Positions 7,489-15,236 of a DNA stretch of 28,269 bases are shown piece by piece. Position 1 is the first letter of the stretch, and each line of letters begins with the position of its first letter. A model generated the notes under the pieces. That model was given only the letters and a program-made list of their open reading frames with translations, was not told where the DNA came from and ran no database searches. Location: positions 1-28,269 of the forward strand of contig JBBINN010000010.1 of NCBI GenBank assembly GCA_037443885.1, read 5' to 3'. Origin of the DNA: SG8-30 sp037443885. GTDB lineage: Bacteria > Pseudomonadota > Gammaproteobacteria > Steroidobacterales > Steroidobacteraceae. A program made the position numbers and the translations under genes.

Positions 7489-8496
7489 ATGATAGCCGCA
7501 AGCCCGTTGGCCGACCACTCCGAGCGCTGGCAGCGCGTCATGGCCGAGGCTGTGACCGACCCGGCCGAGCTGATCGCCCTGCTCGGCCTCGACCCTGCCC
7601 TGGTCGAGCCGGCCCGACGGGCTGCGGCCCGGTTCGGCCTCAAGGTGCCGCGCGGCTTCGTGGCGCGCATGCGCCGCGGCGACCCCGACGATCCCCTGCT
7701 GCGCCAGGTGCTGCCGCTGGCGGCCGAGCTCGAGGAAACGCCCGGCTACGTGCCGGACCCCGTGGCCGACCTCGCCAGCGAGACCGCGCCCGGGCTGCTG
7801 CACAAGTACGAGGGCCGCGCGCTGCTCGTGACCACCGGCGCCTGCGGGGTGCACTGCCGCTACTGCTTCCGCCGGGAGTATCCCTATGCCGACCACGGCG
7901 CGGGCGGCGGCCGCTGGCGCGAGGCAGTGGCGAGGATCGCCGCGGACCCTTCCATCCACGAGGCCATCCTGAGCGGCGGCGACCCGCTGTCCCTCGGCAA
8001 CGCGCGCCTCGCCGCGCTGTTCGAGGAGCTGGAGTCGATTCCCCATCTGCGGCGCCTGCGCATCCACACGCGTCAACCCATCGTCCTGCCCGAGCGCGTG
8101 GACGAGGGCCTGCTCACCCTGATCGGCCGAACGCGCCTTGCCACAGTGGTCGTCGTCCACGCCAACCACGCCGCCGAGATCGACGGGACTGTCGCCGCGG
8201 CGCTGGCCGCGATGGCGGCGCGCGGCGTGATGCTCCTGAACCAGGGCGTGCTGCTGGCCGGCGTGAACGATTCGCTCGAGGCGCTGGCCGCACTCAGCGA
8301 GCGGCTCGCCGAGGCCCGCGTCCTGCCCTATTACCTGCACCTGCTGGACCGGGTGCGCGGCTCGGCGCACTTCGAGGTGCCCGAATCCGCCGCCATCGCC
8401 CTGATGGATGAACTGCGCAACCGCCTTCCGGGCTACCTCGTGCCGCGCCTCGTCCGGGAAGAGCCCGGGGCCGGAAGCAAGACGCCCGTCGCATAG
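7489..8496 (+). CDS. epmB: EF-P (lysine) 2,3-aminomutase, radical SAM
   Basis: Radical SAM enzyme of the lysine 2,3-aminomutase family that converts (S)-alpha-lysine to (R)-beta-lysine for EpmA. The CxxxCxxC cluster motif is C119, C123, C126 in GACGVHCRYCFRR. Other family marks are PGLLHKYEGRALL, EAILSGGDPLSL, HTRQPIVLP, LNQGVLLAGVND and PYYLHLLDRVRG. At 335 residues it matches EpmB (about 340) rather than the longer fermentative KamA, and the tail GSKTP is EpmB-like. The ATG at 7489 aligns with the family N-terminus (SERWQRVMAEAVTDPAELI); no strong ribosome-binding site precedes it. The divergent layout with efp is the common one in gammaproteobacteria. Confidence 0.95.
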   Translation: MIAASPLADHSERWQRVMAEAVTDPAELIALLGLDPALVEPARRAAARFGLKVPRGFVARMRRGDPDDPLLRQVLPLAAELEETPGYVPDPVADLASETAPGLLHKYEGRALLVTTGACGVHCRYCFRREYPYADHGAGGGRWREAVARIAADPSIHEAILSGGDPLSLGNARLAALFEELESIPHLRRLRIHTRQPIVLPERVDEGLLTLIGRTRLATVVVVHANHAAEIDGTVAAALAAMAARGVMLLNQGVLLAGVNDSLEALAALSERLAEARVLPYYLHLLDRVRGSAHFEVPESAAIALMDELRNRLPGYLVPRLVREEPGAGSKTPVA

Positions 8497-8521
8497 TTGA
8501 CAGAAAGTCGGGTGCTAAGAT
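8497..8521 (+). promoter_or_regulatory. Putative promoter for the FimX-like gene
   Basis: A perfect TTGACA (8497-8502) lies right after the epmB stop, and an extended -10 TGCTAAGAT ends at 8521. The gap between the hexamers is only 13 bases, too short for a normal pair, so the extended -10 may work alone. The start codon is 41 bases downstream of the -10. Confidence 0.3.
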
Positions 8522-8561
8522 CCCCGGCGAAGCGACAGAAGTCCCCTGTCCGGAGGCCTGT

Positions 8562-10613
8562 TTGAACGCGACCGCCGCGGTGCCGATGATCGTCCTGACC
8601 CGCCACCAGGACCACGTCGAGACCATCAACAGGACCCTGCGAAACGCCGGTCACGCCGTGCACCTGCACTGGCTGCCGAACGCGGCCGACCTCGGCGACG
8701 CGCTCACGCAGATCCTGCCCGACATGCTGGTCATGTTCGCCGACGAGGGCATCGTCGACCTGCCCGTCGCGATGGAGTTCCGCCGGCGGCTCGCAGCCGA
8801 GGTTCCCGTGCTGGTGGTCAGGGACGCCGTGGACGAGGCCGCGATCGCCGCGGCGCTCGAGCTCGGGGCCCAGGATGCCGTCACCCTCTCGAACCTTCCG
8901 CGCCTCGCCCTGGTGGCCGGCCGCGAGCTCACCACCTACCGGCTGAGCCGGTCCCTCAAGGCCACGCTGGCCAGCGCCCGGGAGTACCAGAAGCAGCTCA
9001 ACGATTTCCTGAAGGGCTCGAACGACGCGATCGCGCAGGTGCAGGAAGGCATCCTCGTCGATGCCAACCCGGCCTGGCTCGAGCTGTTCGGCCACGACGT
9101 AGCCGACTCGCCCGTCGGCACGCCGCTGATGGACACCTTCGACCAGGACTCCCACGCGGCGCTCAAGGGGGCGCTGGTGGCCTGCCTGCAGGGGCGCTGG
9201 CAGGACCACGGCCTCAAGGCGGAGGCGCTGCTGCCCGACGGCGGGACGCTCGGCGTGGAGCTGCGGCTCTCGCGAGGGGAGTTCGAGGGCGAGCCCTGCG
9301 TGCGCCTCGTGGTCGCGGCCGGCCGCGGCGACACACGCCAGATCGAGGAGCAGCTTGCGGACGCGGTGCAGCGCGACCCTGCCACGGGCTTCCTGCACCG
9401 GCGCTTTTTCCTCGACGAGATCCGCAAGCGCCTCGCGGAGCCGCCGCGCGCCGGGCTGCGCTACCTCGTCTACATCGAGCCCGACAAGTACGACGCGATC
9501 CTCTCCGACCTCGGCGTTCTGACCGGCGAGGACTTCCTGGTCGAGTTCGCGCGCGTTTTGCGCGAGCAGCTGCAGGCTGGCGACATCGCGGGCCGCTTCG
9601 CCGGCAACGGCTTCATGATCCTGCTCGAACGCGGTAACCTCCGCGACGTCGAGGGCTGGTGCGAGAACGTGGTGCGCAGGATCGCCCAGCAGGTCTTTGA
9701 GATGGGCAACCGTTCCATCTCCAGCACCTGCACCGTCGGCTTCGCCCAGGTGCCCGCCTCGCTCGCCGATCCGGCCGGCCCCGCCTCGGACGCTTTCAAC
9801 GCACAGCGCCGCGGCCGTGATGCGGGGGGCAACCGCGTCCACGCGATCGACCAGACCGACACGATGATCCGGCTGTCGGACTCGGAGAAGCTCTGGGTGC
9901 GCCGCATCAAGGCGGCGCTGATGGAGAACCGCTTCCGGCTGGTGCAGCAACCTATCGCCAGCCTGCTGGGCGACGACCGGGCCATGTTCGACGTCATGGT
10001 CCGGATGCTCGACGAGGCCGGCGAGGAGGTGCTGCCCTCCGAGTTCATCCCGGTTGCCGAACGCAACGACCTGGCGAAGAACATCGATCGCTGGGTGGTC
10101 GGTGCGTCGCTGCGCTTCTGCGCCGCGCGCAAGCCGGGCGCCATGTTCGTGCGCCTGTCGGCCGACTCGGTAGGCGACGCCTCGCTCCACACCTGGCTCG
10201 CCAACCAGCTCAAGGCCGTCAAGATCGAACCCCAGCGACTCATCTTCCAGGTCAGCGAATCGGTGGCCGCGGACCAGGTCAAGGAAGCCGGCGAGCTGCA
10301 GCACCGACTGCATGCGCTCGGATTCCGTTTCGCGCTGGACGGCTTCGGCAGCGGCCGCGATACGGAGCGGTTGCTGGCCCACCTCAAGCCGGACTTCGTC
10401 AAGGTGCACGGCGGGCTGATGCAGGGTCTCGCCCTCGACCAGGACAACCAGCAGCGGGTGAAGCAGCTGGTCGACCTGGCGCGCGGCTCGAAGGCGGTCA
10501 CGATCGCCGAACGTGTCGAGGACGCCAACACCATGGCGGTGCTGTGGCAGCTCGGGGTGGAGTACGTCCAGGGCTACTTCGTCAACGCGCCGGAGGCGGT
10601 GACGATCGGTTAG
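8562..10613 (+). CDS. FimX-like protein: REC-like, PAS, degenerate GGDEF, degenerate EAL
   Basis: A 683-residue cytoplasmic regulator. Residues 5-115 look like a receiver domain without clear phosphorylation residues; 140-255 a PAS domain (QEGILVDANPAWLELFGHD); 262-430 a GGDEF domain whose signature is RFAGNGF (345-351), so not an active cyclase; 440-683 an EAL domain in which the EAL position reads DVM (477-479), the DDFG loop reads DGFG (593-596) and the metal-binding lysine/aspartate segment reads VKVH (613-616), so not an active phosphodiesterase. This order with both catalytic sites lost is that of FimX (Pseudomonas) and Filp (Xanthomonas), which bind c-di-GMP through the EAL domain and control type IV pili. 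The TTG start at 8562 has GGAGG with ideal spacing (8552-8556); the next in-frame ATG (8586) lacks one. Whether c-di-GMP is bound here is inference. Confidence 0.85.
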   Translation: MNATAAVPMIVLTRHQDHVETINRTLRNAGHAVHLHWLPNAADLGDALTQILPDMLVMFADEGIVDLPVAMEFRRRLAAEVPVLVVRDAVDEAAIAAALELGAQDAVTLSNLPRLALVAGRELTTYRLSRSLKATLASAREYQKQLNDFLKGSNDAIAQVQEGILVDANPAWLELFGHDVADSPVGTPLMDTFDQDSHAALKGALVACLQGRWQDHGLKAEALLPDGGTLGVELRLSRGEFEGEPCVRLVVAAGRGDTRQIEEQLADAVQRDPATGFLHRRFFLDEIRKRLAEPPRAGLRYLVYIEPDKYDAILSDLGVLTGEDFLVEFARVLREQLQAGDIAGRFAGNGFMILLERGNLRDVEGWCENVVRRIAQQVFEMGNRSISSTCTVGFAQVPASLADPAGPASDAFNAQRRGRDAGGNRVHAIDQTDTMIRLSDSEKLWVRRIKAALMENRFRLVQQPIASLLGDDRAMFDVMVRMLDEAGEEVLPSEFIPVAERNDLAKNIDRWVVGASLRFCAARKPGAMFVRLSADSVGDASLHTWLANQLKAVKIEPQRLIFQVSESVAADQVKEAGELQHRLHALGFRFALDGFGSGRDTERLLAHLKPDFVKVHGGLMQGLALDQDNQQRVKQLVDLARGSKAVTIAERVEDANTMAVLWQLGVEYVQGYFVNAPEAVTIG

Positions 10614-10636
10614 GGGACTGTCGCCTCGCGCGCGGG

Positions 10637-10651
10637 CGGGATCCGGCCGGG
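10637..10651 (+). repeat. Left arm of 15-bp inverted repeat (REP-like core)
   Basis: CGGGATCCGGCCGGG downstream of the FimX-like gene is the exact inverse of 10827-10841. It shares the core of the REP-like repeat at 10821-10849 and 21924-21951. Confidence 0.6.
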
Positions 10652-10707
10652 CCCCCCGCGTCGCTCGCGCGGTCGGAACTTACGCGCTCGCTCTTGGGGG
10701 GGCCACT

Positions 10708-10796
10708 GGCCACCTCGCCCGCGCGCGCGTGATATTGCGCCTGATTCGGCACTGCCTAGTGCTACCGAAACGCTTCGCGCTGCGGCCGAGGTGGCC
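10708..10796. repeat. Nested inverted repeat in the FimX-like/parC spacer
   Basis: GGCCACCTCG at 10708-10717 pairs perfectly with CGAGGTGGCC at 10787-10796. Between them is a smaller hairpin, GCAC (10749-10752) with GTGC (10759-10762), flanked by TTCG and CGAA. Together with the outer arms at 10637-10651 and 10827-10841 the 263-base noncoding spacer is roughly palindromic around 10740-10757. No T-tract follows on either strand, so it is not a standard terminator. Confidence 0.55.
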
Positions 10797-10820
10797 GTGG
10801 GGGATGCCGCGCAGAGCGCG

Positions 10821-10849
10821 GCGCCCCCCGGCCGGATCCCGGCCGCGGC
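10821..10849 (-). repeat. REP-like GC-rich repeat downstream of parC
   Basis: Read on the minus strand, this 29-base element starts GCCGCGGCCGGGATCCGG and ends GGGGGGCGC. It matches 21924-21951 downstream of folE2 except for one missing C. Both copies lie 3' of a gene in the sense direction and lead into a further GC-rich hairpin. The inner part forms the right arm of the inverted repeat with 10637-10651. Confidence 0.6.
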
Positions 10850-10876
10850 GCAGGCAGTAGTCGGTCGCGGCAACCG

Positions 10877-11788
10877 TCACTCCGCCTCGACGCGGTCCAC
10901 CTTGCGCCAGCCGCGCGGCAGCAGCGCGCCGCGCTGCCCGCGCTCGCCGCGGTAGGCCTCGAGGTCCTTGGCCGAGAGCGTCATGCGCCGGTCGCCGCAC
11001 CAGACCGCGAGCTTGGCTCCTTCCGGCACGAGCGCAACCGAGGTCATCAGCTCCTCTCGGGCGCGCGCCTTCTTGCCCGGGATGCCGAACAGCAGGTTGC
11101 CGCGGCCCTTGTCCATCTCCGGCACGTCCGCGACCGGGAACGCGAGCAGACGGCCGTCGCTGCTCACCGCGCAGACGAGGGCGGGTCCTTCCGCCGGCAG
11201 CGGGCAGGCGGGCAGCACCTGTGCCGCCTCCGGCAGGTTGAACACCGCCTTGCCGGCGCGGTTGCGGGCCTGCAGCGTCTCGAGCCGCGCGACGAAGCCG
11301 TGGCCGCTGTCGCAGGCGAGCAGCCAGCGGTCCGACGGCTCGCCGAGCATCACCGCGGCGAAGCTGGCGCCGTCGGGCGGGTCGAGGCGACCGGACAGCG
11401 GCTCGCCCTGGCCGCGCGCGCTGGGAAGCCCGAGCGCCGGCAGGCTGTAGGCGCGGCCGGTCGAGTCGAGGAAGACGGCCTGCTGCGTGCTGCGGCCGCG
11501 CGCCGCGGCCTGGAACGCGTCGCCAGTCTTGTAGGACAGCTGCCGCGGGTCGATGTCGTGGCCCTTCGCCGAGCGCACCCAGCCTGCCGTGGACAGCACC
11601 ACGGTGACCGGCTCGCTGGCGACGAGCTCCGCCTCGTCGATCGCCTGCGCGGCCGAACGCTCGACGATCTTCGTGCGACGGGCGTCGCCGAACTGCTCCG
11701 CGTCGCGCTCGAGCTCGGCGCGCACGAGCTTGCGCAGCCGCGCGTCGCTGCCGAGCGTCCTCTCGAGCTCGGCCTTCTCCGTGGCGAG
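10877..11788 (-). CDS. parC: DNA topoisomerase IV subunit A, C-terminal part (5' end lost in N run)
   Basis: 303 residues in frame from the N run to the TGA at 10877. It holds the ParC C-terminal beta-propeller domain: SEPVTVVLSTAGWVRSAKGH, SYKTGDAF, STGRAYSLPALGLPSARGQG and ARNRAGKAVFNLPE are clear ParC marks; the tail GWRKVDRVEAE is also typical. ParC with ParE decatenates daughter chromosomes. The first 40 or so residues here (TEKAELERTLGSDARLRKLV and on to DAEQFGDARRT) repeat the coiled-coil segment that also ends the piece on the other side of the N run; a single ParC has this segment once. The two halves are therefore either from different genomes joined by a scaffolder or a duplicated gene region. 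Confidence 0.85.
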   Translation of the reverse strand, partial: LATEKAELERTLGSDARLRKLVRAELERDAEQFGDARRTKIVERSAAQAIDEAELVASEPVTVVLSTAGWVRSAKGHDIDPRQLSYKTGDAFQAAARGRSTQQAVFLDSTGRAYSLPALGLPSARGQGEPLSGRLDPPDGASFAAVMLGEPSDRWLLACDSGHGFVARLETLQARNRAGKAVFNLPEAAQVLPACPLPAEGPALVCAVSSDGRLLAFPVADVPEMDKGRGNLLFGIPGKKARAREELMTSVALVPEGAKLAVWCGDRRMTLSAKDLEAYRGERGQRGALLPRGWRKVDRVEAE

Positions 11789-11798
11789 NNNNNNNNNN
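11789..11798. other. Assembly gap (10 N) inside parC
   Basis: Ten Ns. The frames on the two sides do not connect through exactly ten bases, so the length is nominal. Homologous but different sequence flanks both sides (11672-11782 and 11800-11910). Confidence 0.95.
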
Positions 11799-13251
11799 GC
11801 GAGCGGCGATCGTCACCGTACTGGCGCGCGTCGGCCTCCAGTTCACGCTTGATCAGCGTCTTCAGCCGGGCCTTCGAATCGAGCGTGGCCTCGAGGTCGG
11901 CGCGCTCGGCCTCGCGCTCGGCCTGCTCGCCGCGGATCTTCATCTCCTCGAGGCGCGCGAGGTGCCGCAGTTTCGTCTCGAGGATCGCCTCGGCCTGCAC
12001 GTCGGACAGGTCGAAGCGGCGCATCAGCACCGGCTTCGGCTCGTCCTCGCTGCGCACGATGCGGATCACCTCGTCGAGGTTCAGGAACGCGACGAGCAGG
12101 CCGTCGAGCACGTGCAGGCGGGCGTCCACCTTGCCGAGCCGCCACTCGAGGCGGCGGCGCACCGTCGCCTGGCGGAACTGCAGCCACTGGAGCAGCATCG
12201 GCTTCAGGCCCATGACCCGCGGCCGGCCGTCGAGCCCGATCACGTTCATGTTGACGCGGTAGCTGCGCTCGAGGTCGGTGGTGGCGAACAGGTGGGCCAT
12301 GAGCTGCTCGACGTCCACCCGGTTCGAGCGCGGCGTGATGACCAGGCGCACCGGGTGCTCGTGGTCGCTCTCGTCGCGCAGGTCCTCGACCATCGGCAGC
12401 TTCTTCGCGCGCATCTGCGCCGCGACCTGCTCGAGGATCTTCGAGCCCGAGACCTGGAAGGGCAAGGCCGTGACGACCACCTCGCCCTCCTCCACCTCGT
12501 AGACCGCCCGTGCGCGGAACGAGCCGTTGCCGGTCTCGTACATAGCGCGCAGATCGGCCCTGGGCGTGACGATCTCCGCGCCGGTCGGGAAGTCCGGCCC
12601 GCGCACGTGCTTGCACAGGTCGCGAACGCCGGCCTCCGGGTCGTCGAGCAGGTGGATGCAGGCCGCGGCGACCTCGCGCAGGTTGTGCGGCGGGATGTCG
12701 GTCGCCATGCCGACCGCGATGCCCGAGCCGCCGTTCAGCAGCACGTTCGGCAGCCGTGCCGGCAGCAGCTTCGGCTCGTCGAGCGTGCCGTCGAAGTTGG
12801 GCTGCCAGTCGACCGTGCCCTGCCCGAGCTCGGCGAGCAGCACCTGCGAGTATGCGTGCAGCCGCGCCTCGGTGTAGCGCATGGCGGCGAAGGACTTCGG
12901 GTCGTCGGTCGAGCCCCAGTTGCCCTGCCCGTCCACCAGCGGGTAGCGGTACGAGAACGGCTGGGCCATGTGGACCATCGCCTCGTAGCAGGCCGAGTCG
13001 CCGTGCGGGTGGAACTTGCCGATGACGTCGCCCACCGTGCGCGCCGACTTCTTGTGCTTCGAGGCGGCCGAAAGACCCAGCTCGCTCATCGCGTAGACGA
13101 TGCGACGCTGCACGGGCTTGAGTCCGTCCGCGAGCTGCGGCAGCGCGCGGTCGAGGATGACGTACATCGAGTAGTCGAGGTAAGCCTTCTCGGTGAAGGC
13201 CGTCAGTGGCCGCTGCTCGATGCCCTCGAAGTCGAGTTCCCGGGACTGCAT
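11799..13251 (-). CDS. parC: DNA topoisomerase IV subunit A, N-terminal part (3' end lost in N run)
   Basis: 484 residues from the ATG at 13251 up to the N run. This is the breakage-reunion part of ParC: active-site Tyr126 in AAMRYTEARL, the winged-helix region GKFHPHGDSACYEAMVHMAQ, and NVLLNGGSGIAVGMATDIPP. The quinolone-determining positions are Ser86 and Glu90, as in susceptible E. coli ParC (S80, E84). It ends in the coiled coil RGEQAEREAERADLEATL... EADARQYGDDRRS. The parE TGA is one base upstream of the ATG, with GAGG in the parE tail as ribosome-binding site, so parE and parC are coupled. Adding the C-terminal piece minus the repeated segment gives about 750 residues, the usual ParC length. 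Confidence 0.95.
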
Positions 13252-13252
13252 C

Positions 13253-15139
13253 TCAAACCTCGGCCAGGTTGCCGTTCCTCTCCAGCCACTCGCGCCGGTC
13301 GGCGGCGCGCTTCTTCGCCAGCAGCATGTCGAGCAGCCGGTCGGCCTCGTCCTGCGCGTCCACCGTGAGCTGCACGAGGCGGCGCGTCTCGCGCGCCATG
13401 GTCGTCTCGCGCAGCTGCAGCGGGCTCATCTCGCCGAGGCCCTTGAAGCGCGTGACCACGGGCCGGCCGCGCACACCCTCGGCGGCGAGGCGGTCGAGGA
13501 TGCCCTGCCGGTCGTGCTCGCCGAGCGCGTAGAAGACCTGCTTGCCCACATCGATCCGGAAGAGCGGCGGCATGGCGACATACACGTGCCCGGCCGTCAC
13601 CAGCGGCCGGAAGTGGCGCAGGAACAGCGCGCACAGCAGCGTCGCGATGTGCGCGCCGTCGGAGTCCGCGTCGGCGAGGACGCAGACCTTGTGGTAGCGC
13701 AGCCGCGCGAGGTCGGCCGAGCCCGGGTCCACGCCGAGCGCGGTCGAGATGTCCGCGACCTCCTGCGACTGCAGCACGCCGGCCGCGTCCACCTCCCAGG
13801 TGTTCAGGATCTTGCCGCGCAGCGGCATCACCGCCTGGAACTCCCGGTCGCGCGCCTGCTTGGCCGAGCCGCCGGCCGAATCGCCCTCCACCAGGAAGAT
13901 CTCGCAGCGCGCCGGATCCTGCAGCGTGCAGTCGGCGAGCTTGCCGGGCAGCGCCGGCCCGCTCACCACGCGCTTGCGGCTCACCTTCTGCGCCGCGCGC
14001 AGCCGCTCCTGTGCGTTGCCGATCGCGAACTGCGCGATCTTCTCGCCGGCGTCAGGGTGCTGGTTCAGCCACAGGGCGAAGGCGTCCTTCACCACGCCCG
14101 AGACGAAGGCGGCCGACTCGCGCGAGGCCAGCTTCTCCTTGGTCTGGCCGGCGAACTGCGGCTCGCGCATGCGCACCGACAGCACGAAGTTCACGCTCTG
14201 CCAGACGTCCTCGGGGGCCAGCTTGAGCCCCCGCGGCAGCAGGTTGCGGAACTCGCAGAATTCGCGCACCGCCTCGGTCGCCCCGGCCCGCAGGCCGTTG
14301 ACGTGCGTGCCGCCCTCCGGAGTCGGGATCAGGTTGACGTAGCTCTCGGCGACCTGGGCCGGCGCGTCCGGCACCCAGCAGAACGCCCACTCCGCGGCCT
14401 CGTCGCCCCCCTTGAGGTTGCCGGCGAAGGGCTCCGCCGGCAGCGTCTTCGCGCCGGCGAGCTGGATGAGCAGGTAGTCGGCCAGGTTGCCGCTGTGGAA
14501 CCACTCCTCCACCTCGCCGGTCGCCTCGACGGCGAGCCGGACCCGGAGGCCCGGGCACAGCACGGCCTTGGCGCGCAGCACGTGTCGCAGGCGCGGCACC
14601 GAGAAGCTGGCCGAGTCGAAGAACTTCGGATCCGGCCAGAAGCGCACCGTCGTGCCGGTGACACCGCGCCTGACCGTGCCGACCTCCTCGAGCTTCGACG
14701 CGGTCTTGCCGTCCTTGAAGGAGATGTTGTACTCGCGGCCGTCGCGGCGGACCCAGCACTCGAGGTTGCGCGACAGCGCGTTGACCACCGAGACGCCCAC
14801 GCCGTGCAGGCCGCCGGACTGCTGGTAGGCCTTCTCCGAGAACTTCCCGCCCGCGTGCAGGCGCGTGAGGATCAGCTCGACGCCGGGCATCTTCTCGCGG
14901 GGGTGGATGTCCACCGGCATGCCGCGGCCGTCGTCCTCGACGGCGAGCGAGCCGTCGGCGTGCACCGTGACAGCGATAAGCCGGCAGTAGCCGGCGAGCG
15001 CCTCGTCGACGCTGTTGTCGACGACTTCGTGGGCGAGATGGTTCGGGTTGCGGGTGTCGGTGTACATGCCCGGGCGGCGTCGCACGGGCTCGAGGCCGGT
15101 GAGGACCTCGATGTCGGAAGCGGTGTAGGACTGCGTCAT
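13253..15139 (-). CDS. parE: DNA topoisomerase IV subunit B
   Basis: ATPase subunit of topoisomerase IV, 628 residues (E. coli 630). GHKL ATPase motifs: HEVVDNSVDEA with E38 and N42, DDGRGMP (69-75) and GGLHGVGVSVV (109-119); the QTK loop is at 332-334. TOPRIM metal-binding residues are in EGDSAGGSAKQARDREFQ (418 on) and DADSDGAHI (490-498). The GSAKQARDREFQAVMPLRGK sequence separates ParE from GyrB. The ATG at 15139 (MTQSYTASDIEVL) fits the family start; a longer frame to 15202 would begin inside a terminator hairpin. parC follows after one base. The predicted promoter overlaps the terminator of the upstream DUF3501 unit. Confidence 0.96.
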   Translation of the reverse strand: MTQSYTASDIEVLTGLEPVRRRPGMYTDTRNPNHLAHEVVDNSVDEALAGYCRLIAVTVHADGSLAVEDDGRGMPVDIHPREKMPGVELILTRLHAGGKFSEKAYQQSGGLHGVGVSVVNALSRNLECWVRRDGREYNISFKDGKTASKLEEVGTVRRGVTGTTVRFWPDPKFFDSASFSVPRLRHVLRAKAVLCPGLRVRLAVEATGEVEEWFHSGNLADYLLIQLAGAKTLPAEPFAGNLKGGDEAAEWAFCWVPDAPAQVAESYVNLIPTPEGGTHVNGLRAGATEAVREFCEFRNLLPRGLKLAPEDVWQSVNFVLSVRMREPQFAGQTKEKLASRESAAFVSGVVKDAFALWLNQHPDAGEKIAQFAIGNAQERLRAAQKVSRKRVVSGPALPGKLADCTLQDPARCEIFLVEGDSAGGSAKQARDREFQAVMPLRGKILNTWEVDAAGVLQSQEVADISTALGVDPGSADLARLRYHKVCVLADADSDGAHIATLLCALFLRHFRPLVTAGHVYVAMPPLFRIDVGKQVFYALGEHDRQGILDRLAAEGVRGRPVVTRFKGLGEMSPLQLRETTMARETRRLVQLTVDAQDEADRLLDMLLAKKRAADRREWLERNGNLAEV

Positions 15140-15171
15140 CGCCGGGTGAAGGCCCCTGTGAATGCCCCGGT

Positions 15172-15200
15172 GAAAGAAAGCGCCCGCCGGAGGCGGGCGC
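15172..15200 (-). terminator. Rho-independent terminator of the rubrerythrin/Fe-S/DUF3501 unit
   Basis: On the minus strand a perfect 9-bp stem, GCGCCCGCC (15200-15192) with GGCGGGCGC (15188-15180) and a TCC loop, is followed by TTTCTTTC (15179-15172). It lies 37 bases after the DUF3501 stop and before parE. Confidence 0.8.
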
Positions 15201-15209
15201 ATTCTAGCA
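15201..15209 (-). promoter_or_regulatory. Extended -10 promoter for parE-parC
   Basis: TGCTAGAAT (15209-15201) matches TGnTATAAT except one base. The predicted transcript start near 15194 falls inside the first arm of the terminator hairpin at 15180-15200, so transcripts from here could not form the full stem. No good -35. Confidence 0.45.
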
Positions 15210-15236
15210 GGCCGCCGGGCCGGGGCCGGGATCCGC

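Noticed and set aside
7488..7493. TATGAT as a -10 for epmB
   Set aside because: It overlaps the epmB ATG, so it cannot drive the full epmB; read on the other strand (TATCAT) it might serve efp, but no -35 supports it.
8497..8521. Standard sigma-70 promoter using the perfect TTGACA after epmB
   Set aside because: Only 13 bases separate it from the -10; kept only as a low-confidence extended -10 promoter.
11962..13368. Plus-strand open frame opposite parC
   Set aside because: Shadow of the parC coding strand; low-complexity basic protein with no domain.
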